From Halomonas cerina (lineage in GTDB: Bacteria > Pseudomonadota > Gammaproteobacteria > Pseudomonadales > Halomonadaceae): 64,000 nucleotides of DNA. The notes beneath the pieces were generated by a model that was not told where the DNA came from, searched no databases, and worked only from the letters and a program-made list of their open reading frames with translations. Positions 1 to 9,132 of this stretch are shown here, one piece after another (the first letter of the stretch is position 1; each line of letters starts with the position of its first letter). The translations under genes and the position numbers were made by a program. The DNA is taken from NCBI RefSeq assembly GCF_014192215.1, contig NZ_JACHXP010000001.1, positions 248,001-312,000 on the forward strand, read 5' to 3'.

Positions 1-195
1 GGTGTCGATCAGCTCGGCGTTGGTGATCACCGGCCCGCCGACCCGGCCCAGCAGGTAGGCCAGGGTCCAGCCGGCGGTCGGCAGCAGCAGGCTGGAGGCC
101 AGCAGGGTGAAGAACAGGTGGTAGGCGATGAGCGGGCGCAGGTGATCACGCAGACTGCGCAGTACATCGCCCCCCAGTTGCGACAGGGCGAGCAT
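1..195 (-). CDS. N-terminal part of a membrane protein, probably glycerophosphodiester phosphodiesterase membrane-domain type (partial)
   Basis: The minus strand reads from an ATG at 195-193 and runs off the left edge, giving 65 residues. A short polar N-terminus leads into a hydrophobic stretch at about residues 20-50, with an LRPLIAYHLFF run and a later GGPVITNAEL segment. This resembles the start of the membrane domain that precedes the catalytic domain in some bacterial glycerophosphoryl diester phosphodiesterases. The catalytic part, if present, lies outside the window, so the family is inferred from the leader alone. It lies downstream of rraA on the same strand with a 73-base gap. Confidence 0.5.
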   Translation of the reverse strand, partial: MLALSQLGGDVLRSLRDHLRPLIAYHLFFTLLASSLLLPTAGWTLAYLLGRVGGPVITNAELIDT

Positions 196-268
196 GGGCG
201 TCACCGTGTCTCGGCCAGGAGGTCAGAAGGGCGGCCACGCCCGTAACAAGACGGGCGGGCGTCCTGGC

Positions 269-754
269 TCAATCCAGCGCCAGGCGGGTCTTTGCTACCA
301 GGATGCCGTTGTTGTCCGCATAGAGCCACTGGCCGGGGGCGATGGTCACCCCGGCGAAGGTCACCGGGATGTCACGCTGCCCCTCGCCGCGCTTCTCGCT
401 CTTGCGCGGATGGGCGCCGAGGGCCTGGATGCCGAGTTCTGTCTCGGCCAGGATGTCCACATCGCGCACGCAGCCGTACAGGATGATACCGGCCCAGCCG
501 TTGCCGGCGGCCTGCTCGGCCAGCATGTCGCCGAGCATCGCGCAGCGGGTGGAGCCGCCGGCGTCGACCACCAGTACCGCACCCTCGCTGGACTCGGTGA
601 CCGCCTCCTTGACCCGGGAGTTGTCCTCGAAGCACTTCACGGTACGCACTGGGCCGAAGAAGGCCTCGATACCGCCGATGTTGACGAAGATCGGGTCCAG
701 GACCTGGACCTCGGGATAGGCATCGCAGATGTCCGGAGTGATGATCTGGCTCAT
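269..754 (-). CDS. rraA: Ribonuclease E activity regulator RraA
   Basis: This 161-residue protein has the same length as E. coli RraA. RraA trimers bind RNase E in the cytoplasm and inhibit its activity, changing global mRNA decay. The sequence shows the family's central glycine-rich segment with a VVDAGGSTRCAMLGD run, followed by GWAGIILYGCVRD and an ALGAHPRKSEKRGEG loop. The ATG at 754 was chosen over an in-frame start 87 bases upstream because AGGAG lies just before it and the product then begins at the family N-terminus. It lies downstream of acnB on the same strand, separated by a strong terminator, so it probably has its own promoter. Confidence 0.94.
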   Translation of the reverse strand: MSQIITPDICDAYPEVQVLDPIFVNIGGIEAFFGPVRTVKCFEDNSRVKEAVTESSEGAVLVVDAGGSTRCAMLGDMLAEQAAGNGWAGIILYGCVRDVDILAETELGIQALGAHPRKSEKRGEGQRDIPVTFAGVTIAPGQWLYADNNGILVAKTRLALD

Positions 755-848
755 GGGGTGGCTCCTGTCGGCAATATCGATAACCCGATGATGCCATGCG
801 ACGGCGCAAAGGGAACACCGTCTGGTCGGGCGTGCGGCCACCAGGCAT

Positions 849-874
849 AAAAAAAGCGCCCCGACGGGGCGCTT
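849..874 (-). terminator. Rho-independent terminator after acnB
   Basis: A perfect 9-bp stem (AAGCGCCCC / GGGGCGCTT) with a 3-base loop lies at 854-874. On the minus strand it is followed by a run of seven U (849-855). It ends minus-strand transcription from acnB before rraA. Confidence 0.8.
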
Positions 875-913
875 CGGTCATCGGCTCCGGCCACCGCGGA
901 CGGCGGCCTTCGA

Positions 914-939
914 TGGTGCGAGCATCGGAGTCGAACTAA
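914..939 (-). other. tRNA 3'-end-like relic
   Basis: Read on the minus strand this stretch ends in GCTCGCACCA and contains TTCGACT, as in a T-loop followed by an acceptor arm and CCA. The five bases on each side of the T-loop pair poorly, and no D-arm or anticodon arm is visible upstream, because acnB coding sequence begins within about 20 bases. It is not a functional tRNA gene. It may be a decayed tRNA end, an old attachment site, or chance. Confidence 0.3.
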
Positions 940-959
940 CGTGGTCACAACACCGGGGT

Positions 960-3563
960 TCAGGCTTCCTGGGCGACCGGAATCACGCTGGAGGCCGCGT
1001 TCTGATACTCCTCGATCTCGTGGAAGTTCATGTAGCGGTAGATCTCGCCGGCCATGGCATCGAACTCGCCCATGTAGCGACGGTACTCGTCGACGCTGGG
1101 CAGGCGGCCTTCTACCGCGGCCACGGCCGCCAGCTCCGCCGAGGCCAGGTAGACGTTGGCCCCGTCGCCCAGGCGGTTGGGGAAGTTGCGGGTCGAGGTG
1201 GAGACCACGGTGCTCTTGGCGGCGACCCGGGCCTGGTTGCCCATGCACAGCGAGCAGCCCGGCATCTCCATGCGCGCCCCGGCGCGACCGTAGATGCCGT
1301 AGTAGCCCTCCTCGGTCAATTGGTGCTGGTCCATCTTGGTCGGCGGCGCCAGCCACAGGCGAGTCTTCAGGCTGCCGGCCGGCTGCTTCTCGAGCAGCTT
1401 GCCCGCGGCACGGAAGTGGCCGATGTTGGTCATGCACGAGCCGATGAACACCTCGTCGATCTTCTCGCCGGCCACATCCGACAGCAGGCGGGCGTCGTCC
1501 GGGTCGTTGGGGGCGCAGAGTACCGGCTCCTTAAGCGCCTCGAGATCGATCTCGATGACCTCGGCGTACTCGGCGTCCTGGTCGGCGCGCATCAGGCTCG
1601 GGTTGGCCAGCCATTCCTCCATGCCCTGGATGCGGCGCTCGATGGTACGACGGTCGCCGTAGCCGTTGGCGATCATCCACTTGAGCAGGGTGATGTTGGA
1701 CTTGAGGTACTCGGCGACCGAGTCCTCGCCCAGGGTGATGGTGCAGCCGGCGGCGCTGCGCTCGGCGGACGCATCGGAGAGTTCGAAGGCCTGCTCGACG
1801 GTGAGGTCCTCGAGGCCCTCGATCTCCAGCACACGGCCCGAGAAGGCGTTCTTCTTGCCCGACTTCTCGACGGTCAGCAGGCCTTGCTGGATGGCGTAGT
1901 AGGGGATGGCGTGGACCAGGTCGCGCAGGGTGACGCCCGGCTGGCGCTGGCCCTTGAAGCGCACCAGCACCGATTCCGGCATGTCCAGCGGCATCACGCC
2001 GGTGGCCGCGGCGAAGGCCACCAGGCCGGAGCCGGCCGGGAAGGAGATGCCCAGCGGGAAGCGAGTATGGGAGTCGCCACCGGTGCCCACGGTGTCGGGC
2101 AGCAGCATGCGGTTGAGCCAGCTGTGGATGATGCCGTCGCCAGGACGCAGGGAGACGCCGCCACGGTTCATGATGAAGTCGGGCAGGGTGTGGTGGGTGT
2201 CCACGTCCACCGGCTTCGGGTAGGCCGCGGTGTGGCAGAAGGACTGCATCACCAGATCGGCCTGGAAGCCCAGGCAGGCCAGGTCCTTGAGCTCGTCCCG
2301 GGTCATCGGCCCGGTGGTGTCCTGGGAGCCCACGGTGGTCATCTTCGGCTCGCAGTACATGCCCGGGCGCACGCCGTCCATGCCGCAGGCCTTGCCGACC
2401 ATCTTCTGGGCCAGGGTGTAGCCGCGGCCGGTGTCGGCCGGCTGCTCGGGCAGGCGGAAGACGTCGGAGGGGGCGAGGCCCAGGGACTCGCGGGCCTTGG
2501 CGGTCAGGCCGCGGCCGATGATCAGCGGGATGCGGCCGCCGGCACGCACCTCGTCGAGCAGCAGCTGGGTCTTGAGCTCGAAGGTGGTGACGACCTCGTC
2601 GGTACCGTGCTTGCAGACCTTGCCCGCGTAGGGATAGACGTCGATGACATCGCCCATCGCAAGCGCAGAGACGTCCATCTCCACCGGCAGGGCGCCGGAA
2701 TCTTCCATGGTGTTGAAGAAGATCGGCGCGATCTTGCCGCCGAAGCAGAACCCCCCGGCGCGCTTGTTGGGCACATAGGGAATATCGTCGCCGAAGAACC
2801 ACAGCACCGAGTTGGTGGCCGACTTGCGTGAGGAGCCGGTGCCCACCACGTCGCCCACGTAGGCGACCGGGAAGCCCTTGGCCTTCACTTCCTCGATCTG
2901 CGCGAGGGGGCCGGTGGTGCCGGGCACCTCGGGGGCGATACCGTCACGCTCGTTCTTGAGCATAGCGTTGGCATGCAGCGGGATGTCCGGGCGCGACCAG
3001 GCATCCGGGGCCGGGGAGAGGTCGTCGGTATTGGTCTCGCCGGGCACCTTGAAGACGGTGAGGGTGATCTTCTCCTCGAGGGCGGGCCTAGAGAGGAACC
3101 ACTCGGCGTCGGCCCAGGACTGGATGACGTCCTTGGCCACGACGTTGCCGGCGCGAGCGCGCTCCTCCACGTCGTGGAAGGCGTCGAACATCAGCAGGGT
3201 GTGCTTGAGCTGCTCGCCCACTTCCTTGGCCAACGCCTCGTCGTCGAGCAGCTCGACCAGGCTGGCGATGTTGTAGCCGCCCTGCATGGTGCCCAGCAAC
3301 TTCACCGCGTGGACGCGGTCGATCAGCGGGGACTCGGCCTCGCCCTTGGCGATGGCCGTCAGGAAGCCGGCCTTGACGTAGGCGGCCTCGTCGACGCCCG
3401 GCGGCACGCGGTTGGTGAGCAGGTCGAGAATGACTTCTTCTTCCCCGGCGGGGGGATTCTTCAGCAGCTCGACCAGGGCAGCCGTCTGCTCGGCGTTCAG
3501 GGGCTTCGGCGGAACGCCGGCCTGGGCACGCTCCTCGACATGTTGGCGATAGGCTTCAAGCAC
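960..3563 (-). CDS. acnB: Bifunctional aconitate hydratase 2 / 2-methylisocitrate dehydratase
   Basis: AcnB interconverts citrate and isocitrate in the TCA cycle and can dehydrate 2-methylisocitrate. The product has 867 residues (E. coli 865). The [4Fe-4S] ligands are visible as Cys710 in GSCMTN and Cys770/Cys773 in CSLCMGN, matching E. coli positions within one residue. This supports the GTG start at 3563, which has AGGG upstream. The N-terminal helical HEAT-like domain begins at [13 protein letters not shown] longer in-frame extension upstream lacks family resemblance and was rejected. It is transcribed alone, with a candidate sigma-70 promoter about 100 bases upstream and a terminator directly downstream. 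Confidence 0.97.
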   Translation of the reverse strand: MLEAYRQHVEERAQAGVPPKPLNAEQTAALVELLKNPPAGEEEVILDLLTNRVPPGVDEAAYVKAGFLTAIAKGEAESPLIDRVHAVKLLGTMQGGYNIASLVELLDDEALAKEVGEQLKHTLLMFDAFHDVEERARAGNVVAKDVIQSWADAEWFLSRPALEEKITLTVFKVPGETNTDDLSPAPDAWSRPDIPLHANAMLKNERDGIAPEVPGTTGPLAQIEEVKAKGFPVAYVGDVVGTGSSRKSATNSVLWFFGDDIPYVPNKRAGGFCFGGKIAPIFFNTMEDSGALPVEMDVSALAMGDVIDVYPYAGKVCKHGTDEVVTTFELKTQLLLDEVRAGGRIPLIIGRGLTAKARESLGLAPSDVFRLPEQPADTGRGYTLAQKMVGKACGMDGVRPGMYCEPKMTTVGSQDTTGPMTRDELKDLACLGFQADLVMQSFCHTAAYPKPVDVDTHHTLPDFIMNRGGVSLRPGDGIIHSWLNRMLLPDTVGTGGDSHTRFPLGISFPAGSGLVAFAAATGVMPLDMPESVLVRFKGQRQPGVTLRDLVHAIPYYAIQQGLLTVEKSGKKNAFSGRVLEIEGLEDLTVEQAFELSDASAERSAAGCTITLGEDSVAEYLKSNITLLKWMIANGYGDRRTIERRIQGMEEWLANPSLMRADQDAEYAEVIEIDLEALKEPVLCAPNDPDDARLLSDVAGEKIDEVFIGSCMTNIGHFRAAGKLLEKQPAGSLKTRLWLAPPTKMDQHQLTEEGYYGIYGRAGARMEMPGCSLCMGNQARVAAKSTVVSTSTRNFPNRLGDGANVYLASAELAAVAAVEGRLPSVDEYRRYMGEFDAMAGEIYRYMNFHEIEEYQNAASSVIPVAQEA

Positions 3564-3663
3564 GTGGTGGCCCTCATTGGTTGTGATAGCCGAGTCGGGC
3601 GCGCGACGGGGCCGTCGCACGAGATGGCTCGGCGCGTGAATCAACACGGTCAACGATGGCGCC

Positions 3664-3692
3664 ATTCTAGAAGAAACTGTCGACAATGTTAA
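3664..3692 (-). promoter_or_regulatory. Predicted sigma-70 promoter of acnB
   Basis: On the minus strand TTAACA (-35) and TAGAAT (-10) are separated by exactly 17 bases. The leader to the GTG start would be about 95 bases. Confidence 0.5.
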
Positions 3693-3807
3693 GAACGCCC
3701 ATGGTGACGGGCCTTGAACTTTGGTCGTCGGCGTCTATGGGGTGTCAGCGCCGGGGCGACGCGTTACCATGCGAGCTTTCGATCAACGCAGGCACAAGGA
3801 GCGGTCG

Positions 3808-4248
3808 ATGGCGGGGCGTATCGCCTCCCCCTGTGTGGGGCTGTGCTCGACCACGGTGGGCGATCGCGTCTGCCGAGGCTGTCAACGGATCGATGACGAG
3901 ATCCGTGACTGGCCCGCCCTGGCGGGGGAGGAGCGCGAGCGGCGCATGGCAGAGCTCGACGCCTTGCGCGAGCGAGTGGCCGGTCGTCACCTGAGGGTGG
4001 TGGACCCCGCCGCCCTCGAGGCCCAGCTTCGGCGGCATCGCATCCGCTTCCGCGCCGATCAGCCCGCCCTGTCCCGGGCCGTGGAGCTGTTGCGGGTGGG
4101 GCGCGGGCGGATCCACGACCTGTCCCGCTATGGTCTGATGCCTCGTGAGCCGTTGGACGCGTCGGCTCTGTATGCGTGCCTCGCCGCCGAGCTGATGGCC
4201 GCCGCCGAGGCACGCCATGTCACCCTCCTGAATCACCACCACTCCTGA
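3808..4248 (+). CDS. DUF1289 domain-containing protein
   Basis: This 146-residue protein starts with a short Cys-rich module: Cys9, Cys13, Cys22 and Cys25 in the SPCVGLC...VCRGC pattern that defines DUF1289, a small putative metal-binding domain of unknown function. An E/R-rich helical stretch and a C-terminal region with no family I recognise follow. The C-terminus is longer than in minimal DUF1289 proteins. The ATG has AAGGAG eight bases upstream. miaE starts 24 bases after its stop, so the two are probably co-transcribed. Confidence 0.85.
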   Translation: MAGRIASPCVGLCSTTVGDRVCRGCQRIDDEIRDWPALAGEERERRMAELDALRERVAGRHLRVVDPAALEAQLRRHRIRFRADQPALSRAVELLRVGRGRIHDLSRYGLMPREPLDASALYACLAAELMAAAEARHVTLLNHHHS

Positions 4249-4272
4249 ACCTTCAATACGCCGGACCCCCAG

Positions 4273-4908
4273 ATGACTGCCATGCTTGCCGACCCCGCCC
4301 ACGACGACCTGTTGCCCGCCGGCCTCCTCGACTTCCTGTGCAGTGCCACCCCCGACGCCTGGGTCGACTGGGCGCTGGCGAACCCGGAAGTGCTGCTCAT
4401 CGACCATGCCCAGTGTGAGAAGAAGGCCGCCTCGACGGCGATGAGTCTGCTCTATCGGTATGTGGACCAGCCGCTGCTGCTGACCAAGCTGTCCCAGCTG
4501 GCCCGCGAGGAGCTGCTCCACTTCGAGCAGGTGGTCAGGCTGATGGCGTCGCGAGGCATTACGTACCGCCATCTCAGCGCCTCTCGTTACGCCGAGGGCC
4601 TGCGTCGGCACTTGCGGGGGGAAGAGCCGGGTCGGCTGGTGGACCTTTTGATCATCGGTGCCCTGATCGAGGCGCGTAGCTGCGAGCGCTTCGCACGACT
4701 TCTACCGCACCTTGACGATGAACTTGCCAAGTTCTACCGCGGTCTGGTTAAGTCGGAAGGAAGACATTACGAGGACTACCTGATGTTGGCGCGCCGGCTG
4801 GCGCCGTCGCCAATCGACGAGCGGATCGCCTTCCTGGCCGAGCGCGAGGCCGAACTGATCACCATGCCGGATACGGCATTTCGCTTTCACAGCGGCGTCC
4901 CGGCCTGA
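4273..4908 (+). CDS. miaE: tRNA-(ms2io6A)-hydroxylase MiaE
   Basis: MiaE is a non-haem diiron mono-oxygenase that hydroxylates the isopentenyl group of ms2i6A at position 37 of tRNAs. The 211-residue product carries the two ExxH pairs of the ferritin-like four-helix bundle: Glu80-x-x-His83 and Glu162-x-x-His165, with further ligand candidates Glu49 (in AQCEKKA) and Glu133 (in LIEARS). It lies between the DUF1289 gene and a large regulator gene that starts 34 bases downstream. No strong ribosome site precedes the ATG, which suggests coupling to the upstream gene. Confidence 0.95.
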   Translation: MTAMLADPAHDDLLPAGLLDFLCSATPDAWVDWALANPEVLLIDHAQCEKKAASTAMSLLYRYVDQPLLLTKLSQLAREELLHFEQVVRLMASRGITYRHLSASRYAEGLRRHLRGEEPGRLVDLLIIGALIEARSCERFARLLPHLDDELAKFYRGLVKSEGRHYEDYLMLARRLAPSPIDERIAFLAEREAELITMPDTAFRFHSGVPA

Positions 4909-4941
4909 AGCCGGGGCATCCGCCACGCAGGAACGAGCACC

Positions 4942-7900
4942 ATGCGGGACGCCTCCGACGCCGAACTTCACCAAGACCGGGACCACCTGGCGCTCTTCGG
5001 CCATTTTTCGCTCACTCTGGGCGATGTGGCCTTGACCCAGTTCAGCTACGACAAGGTCAAGGCGCTGCTGGTCTATCTGTTGCTGCACGACCAGCCGGTG
5101 AACCGGGCCACCCTGGCCGAGCTGCTGTGGCCCGACCAAGGGTTGTCGTCCGGACGCACCAACCTGCGTCATGCCCTGCACTGCCTGCGCCAGTCACTGG
5201 GGGGAGAGGCCGACCGGGTGCTGTCGGTGTCGCGTCAGACCATCGCCTTCCGGCTTCCCGAGTGCTGGCGCTTCGATCTCCACGAGCTGCAGGCCCTGCT
5301 CGAAGGGGAGGCGACCGTCGATACCCTCAGGGCGGTGCTCGACTGCTACGGGGGGGACATGGTCGAGGAGCTTCAGCTGAATGCCTGCTCGGAATTCCAG
5401 CGCTGGCTCGTCCAGGTCCGCAACGAGTGGCGTCAGCGGGTCATCCGCTTCGCCGAGAACGTGCTGGAGGATCAGCCGTCGTTGCCGGATGCGCTGCTCG
5501 AGGCGCTGGTCAGCCGCTTCTCCGGCTATGGCCCCTTCCACGAGCGGCTGGTGCGCCAGTTGGCCGAGCAGGGGCAGCTGGCCGCGGCCCACGAGCAGTA
5601 CAATGCCTATCTCCAGTTGCTGGCCCTGACCGGTCAGCAGCCTGACCCGGGCTTTCTGCAACTGGCCCGCTACTGGTCGGACGGGCAGCCCGACAGCCAT
5701 GGGGTCGGCCCCAGTGGTGCCTTCTCGCGGGCCCTGACGGCCGACAGCCCACCGCTGCGCGAGGACGAAATCGAGCAACGCCAGCTGTCGGTGATGGCGA
5801 TCCGCCTGACCCTGGAGGGAGACCTCTCCTCGCGTGGCGAGACCCGGGCTTGTCTAAGCCTGCAGATCGAGCTGATGCGCTGGCTGGAGCAGCAGTGCCA
5901 TCACCTGGGGGGCTTCTGGTTACCGGGGGCCACCGGTGGTCTTGGGCTGGCCTGTTTCGGCACCCATGGTCCGGCCCATCAGCTGGCCGAGCTGGTGGCG
6001 CTCTATGAACACTGCCGCCGCGTGCTGCCCGAGGCGTCCCGCCGTCACTGGAGCGGGGAAGGGGAGCTGCCGTGCATCGCCCTGGCTGCCGGCCTCAACA
6101 GTGGCCGGGTGATCTACCTGCCCGAGCGTCATCTCGTCGACCCGCTGGGTCAGGTCACCCAAGGGGCGCTGGAGCTGATGGGCGCGGCCGAGGGAAGCGA
6201 GCTGGTGATCTCCCAGGAGGCCAGTCAGCACATGCCCCCGGCCCTGGACCTGCAGCCACGCCTCTCCTCACGGCTGGTGGCCAGCGATGGCCGGATACGC
6301 CTCCGGGCCCTGGTGTTGGGCAGCCATCAAGGCGCCCGCGAGGCATTGCCGCCCAGTCTCGTCGGGCGTGAGGCCGCGCTGCGCACCCTGCGCGATGCAC
6401 TGGCGAGAGCCGGGATCGGACTGCGCCAGAGCGTGCTGGTACGAGGCCCCTCTGGCCTCGGCAAGTCGGCGCTGCTGGTCGGCTTCCGCCAGCTCGAGCA
6501 GAGCCGTGAGGCGGCGATCTGCTGGCAGCCGACGACCCGCCTGTCGGTCCAGGAACCCTATGGCGTGGCCCGCCAGCTGCTGCGCTGGCACCTGGGCGGA
6601 GAGCTCGAGGCGACGCGACTCACGCGGCTGCTCGATGCCCTCGAGTTCCCTGGTGACGACGAGGCGTCTCGCCAGCTGCTGGAGGAAGCGCTCGGCGTCC
6701 AGGAGACCCGCGAGGTGGCAGTGCTGACCCAGAGCGGCGAAGCCGTGAAGCTGGTGGTGGGGCTGATGCACCGGCTGATCGATGGACTGACGCATGAGCG
6801 CCCCCTGGTGGTGATGATCGATGACCTGCAGTGGCTCGACGAGCCCTCCTTCAAGGTGCTCGCCGGTCTCCAGGCGCGTCTGCCAATCAACTGCCCCTTC
6901 CTGCTGGTGGCCAGCCATCACGGGCGAGAAGCCTTGCCCGTGCGGCTGCACTGGGATGAGCAGATCACCCTGGGGCGCCTCGATGCCATCCAGTCCTCGC
7001 GGCTGCTCTCCCAGTTGGCACGTCGCTATCGCATCCACCTGAGTCCGCGCCTGCGCGGCCAGATCATCGAGCGTTGCGATGGCGTGCCGCTGTATCTCCA
7101 GGAGATCTGCCGCCGGGTCGACATGGGCCGGCGAGAGGGGCGCGGGGTTCAGCTCGATGAGCTGCCCCGGGGGCTGCTCGGCCTGCTGGCGAGCCGCATC
7201 GATCAGCTCGACGGCGATCGCGAGGTCGCCCATGTGGCGGCGGTGCTGGGCCGGAGTTTCCGCCTCGACTTCCTCATCGAGTGCAGTGGTTGGGAGATGC
7301 CGCGCCTGATGTCGGCCCTCGAGCAGATGCAACGCCTGGAGATCATCGAACCGGCCGACGACGAGGCAGGGGGACGTGCCTATCAGTTCACTCACCAGCT
7401 GCTGCAGGAGGCCGCCTACCTCTCCTGCCCGCGTGACGTGCGGGTCGATATCCATCGCCAGGTGGTGAGCCTGATCGAGGAGCACTTCCCGGTGTGGATC
7501 AGTCGCCATCCCGGGGACTTTGCCACCCACCTGCGGCGCAGTGGCCAGCATGCCCGCGGCGCACGCTATTTCGAGCTGGCGGCTCGCGAAGCGCTCAAGG
7601 TCAGCGCCAACCGTACGGCGCTGAAGATGGCCGACTTCGGCCTGGCCAGCCTGCGGCATGTGGACGCGCCGGACGAGCGCGAGATCAGTCTGCACACGGT
7701 GCGCGGACAGGCCGCCTTCGCCCTCGAGGGGCACGGGTCGCCGACGGCCCACGAGAGCTTCGTCAAGGCGCGTGAGCTGTTGGCTCGTCTCGGGCCCGAG
7801 TCGGCCGAGGGTGCCGACCTCGAGCAGGCCTTCCTCGTGAAGTGGGGGCTCTGGGTGGGGTGCAGCCAGCGCCATGCGCATGCGGATGCCTTCCACCTGG

Positions 7901-8850
7901 CGTCCCGCCTGGCGAACCTGGCCGCACGCCTCGAGGATCCACGCTATCGGCGCCTGGCCGACTATGCCCGAGCCAGCTGCGAATACTGGGCCGGCCGTGT
8001 GCCCCAGGCCTACGATCATCTGGAGGAGATCGACCCGCTCAATGCGTCCATGATGATCGAATGGCTGCCGTTCTCCGATCATCCCCAAGTCGCCGCGGCC
8101 TGCTTCCAGGCCTGGGCAATGTGTCTGCGCGGCGACTATCAGCGCGCGGAGCAGCAGGTCGAGTCGGCGATTCGGCTCGCCGAGCGCATCAATCACCCGG
8201 GCAGCCTGGCCATGGCGCTGATGTATGCCGCGGCGCTCTATCGGCAGCTGGGCCACGTGCATCTGGCCCACATGCGGGCGGAACGCGCCTTCGAGCTGAC
8301 CGGCACGGCAGACCTGCACCTGTGGCAGATGGCGAGCCGCAGCGTGCTGGGCTGGCAGCGGGCCCTGTCCGGTGATGGCGAGGGCCTGGCCCTCATCGAG
8401 ACCGCCCGCGAAGAGCTTTCCGAGATGACCGGGCGCGACCCCTATCAGCGTCCGGACCTGTGGTACGTGGATGCGTGTATCGCCCTGGACCGGCTCGACC
8501 GGGCCGAGGACTACCTGGACCAATGCCTGCTGATCGCTCGGGAGCGCACCACCCTGTTCGTCCCGGAACTGTCGATCCAGCTGGCGCGTGTCCGTCACCG
8601 ACTGGGCCATTCCCGTGAGAAGGTGCGTGCCCTCGCCGAGCAGGCCCTGAATCACGCCCGGGATGATGGCAACCTGCACCAGCAGCTGGGGGCGCTGGAA
8701 CTCTGGCTGATGCTTATCGACCCGCGGGACGAAGCTGCCAGAGCGGACTTCCGTGCCCTGCTGAGTGAAGTCAGCCTCAGCGATGCCCCCGTGCTGGTGC
8801 GCTGGCGCACCCTGCTCGACAAGCGTCTGCCGAGTACCGCCGACGCCTAA
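4942..8850 (+). CDS. Large multidomain transcriptional regulator (winged helix/BTAD, cyclase-like module, AAA ATPase, TPR)
   Basis: The product has 1302 residues. Residues about 15-115 form a winged-helix module (FSYDKVKALLVYLLLH, LAELLWPD, NLRHALHCLR) followed by a BTAD-like helical domain to about 245, as in SARP/AfsR-type activators. Residues about 278-460 look like a degenerate class III nucleotidyl cyclase domain (RQLSVMAIRL start, later ALAAGLNSGRV and GALELMGAAEGSELVIS). An AAA/STAND ATPase follows, with Walker A GPSGLGKS near residue 502 and Walker B VVMIDDLQWLD near 623. From about 830 to the end there are TPR-like helical repeats. There is no C-terminal LuxR HTH, so DNA binding should be N-terminal. 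Ligand and targets are unknown. Confidence 0.87.
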   Translation: MRDASDAELHQDRDHLALFGHFSLTLGDVALTQFSYDKVKALLVYLLLHDQPVNRATLAELLWPDQGLSSGRTNLRHALHCLRQSLGGEADRVLSVSRQTIAFRLPECWRFDLHELQALLEGEATVDTLRAVLDCYGGDMVEELQLNACSEFQRWLVQVRNEWRQRVIRFAENVLEDQPSLPDALLEALVSRFSGYGPFHERLVRQLAEQGQLAAAHEQYNAYLQLLALTGQQPDPGFLQLARYWSDGQPDSHGVGPSGAFSRALTADSPPLREDEIEQRQLSVMAIRLTLEGDLSSRGETRACLSLQIELMRWLEQQCHHLGGFWLPGATGGLGLACFGTHGPAHQLAELVALYEHCRRVLPEASRRHWSGEGELPCIALAAGLNSGRVIYLPERHLVDPLGQVTQGALELMGAAEGSELVISQEASQHMPPALDLQPRLSSRLVASDGRIRLRALVLGSHQGAREALPPSLVGREAALRTLRDALARAGIGLRQSVLVRGPSGLGKSALLVGFRQLEQSREAAICWQPTTRLSVQEPYGVARQLLRWHLGGELEATRLTRLLDALEFPGDDEASRQLLEEALGVQETREVAVLTQSGEAVKLVVGLMHRLIDGLTHERPLVVMIDDLQWLDEPSFKVLAGLQARLPINCPFLLVASHHGREALPVRLHWDEQITLGRLDAIQSSRLLSQLARRYRIHLSPRLRGQIIERCDGVPLYLQEICRRVDMGRREGRGVQLDELPRGLLGLLASRIDQLDGDREVAHVAAVLGRSFRLDFLIECSGWEMPRLMSALEQMQRLEIIEPADDEAGGRAYQFTHQLLQEAAYLSCPRDVRVDIHRQVVSLIEEHFPVWISRHPGDFATHLRRSGQHARGARYFELAAREALKVSANRTALKMADFGLASLRHVDAPDEREISLHTVRGQAAFALEGHGSPTAHESFVKARELLARLGPESAEGADLEQAFLVKWGLWVGCSQRHAHADAFHLASRLANLAARLEDPRYRRLADYARASCEYWAGRVPQAYDHLEEIDPLNASMMIEWLPFSDHPQVAAACFQAWAMCLRGDYQRAEQQVESAIRLAERINHPGSLAMALMYAAALYRQLGHVHLAHMRAERAFELTGTADLHLWQMASRSVLGWQRALSGDGEGLALIETAREELSEMTGRDPYQRPDLWYVDACIALDRLDRAEDYLDQCLLIARERTTLFVPELSIQLARVRHRLGHSREKVRALAEQALNHARDDGNLHQQLGALELWLMLIDPRDEAARADFRALLSEVSLSDAPVLVRWRTLLDKRLPSTADA

Positions 8851-9132
8851 TCAGGTGTCCAGCTCGAGGGCCGTGATGCGCTCAAGCGCCTGGTCACGGT
8901 GTATGCCGCACAGGGCCGGGTCATAGGTGAAGCGTTCGCATACCGCCGGGCGGTGCGGCTCCCCGAACAGCCGGCAGAGGTTGGCGTCGTTGAGCTGGAC
9001 GCAGCGGATCCCGGCCGGCTTGCCTCCGGGCATGCCGGGAATCGGCGAGCTGATCGAGGGGGCGATGCAGCAGGCGCCACAGCCCGGGCGACAGCCGGCC
9101 GCTTCGTGGGATGGGGCTGGTGGCTGGGTCAT
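8851..9132 (-). CDS. YkgJ family cysteine cluster protein
   Basis: This 93-residue protein has eight cysteines, beginning with the CRPGCGACC cluster (Cys14, Cys18, Cys21, Cys22) and continuing with Cys in RCVQL, LCRLF, VCERF and ALCGIH. This is the YkgJ/CxxCxxCC pattern, thought to bind zinc or an Fe-S cluster; no enzymatic role is established. Its ATG overlaps the queD stop by four bases (ATGA), making it the last gene of the queC-queE-queD operon. Its stop directly abuts the stop of the convergent regulator gene. Confidence 0.86.
   Translation of the reverse strand: MTQPPAPSHEAAGCRPGCGACCIAPSISSPIPGMPGGKPAGIRCVQLNDANLCRLFGEPHRPAVCERFTYDPALCGIHRDQALERITALELDT

Noticed and set aside
914..990. 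Functional tRNA gene downstream of acnB
   Set aside because: Only a 3'-end-like segment exists; the rest of the cloverleaf would fall inside acnB coding sequence and the T-stem does not pair.
1020..2831. Long open frame on the plus strand opposite acnB
   Set aside because: It is the antisense shadow of acnB in GC-rich DNA; its composition resembles no protein family.
6268..8679. 803-codon open frame opposite the large regulator
   Set aside because: Antisense shadow; the plus-strand frame has recognisable Walker and BTAD motifs.
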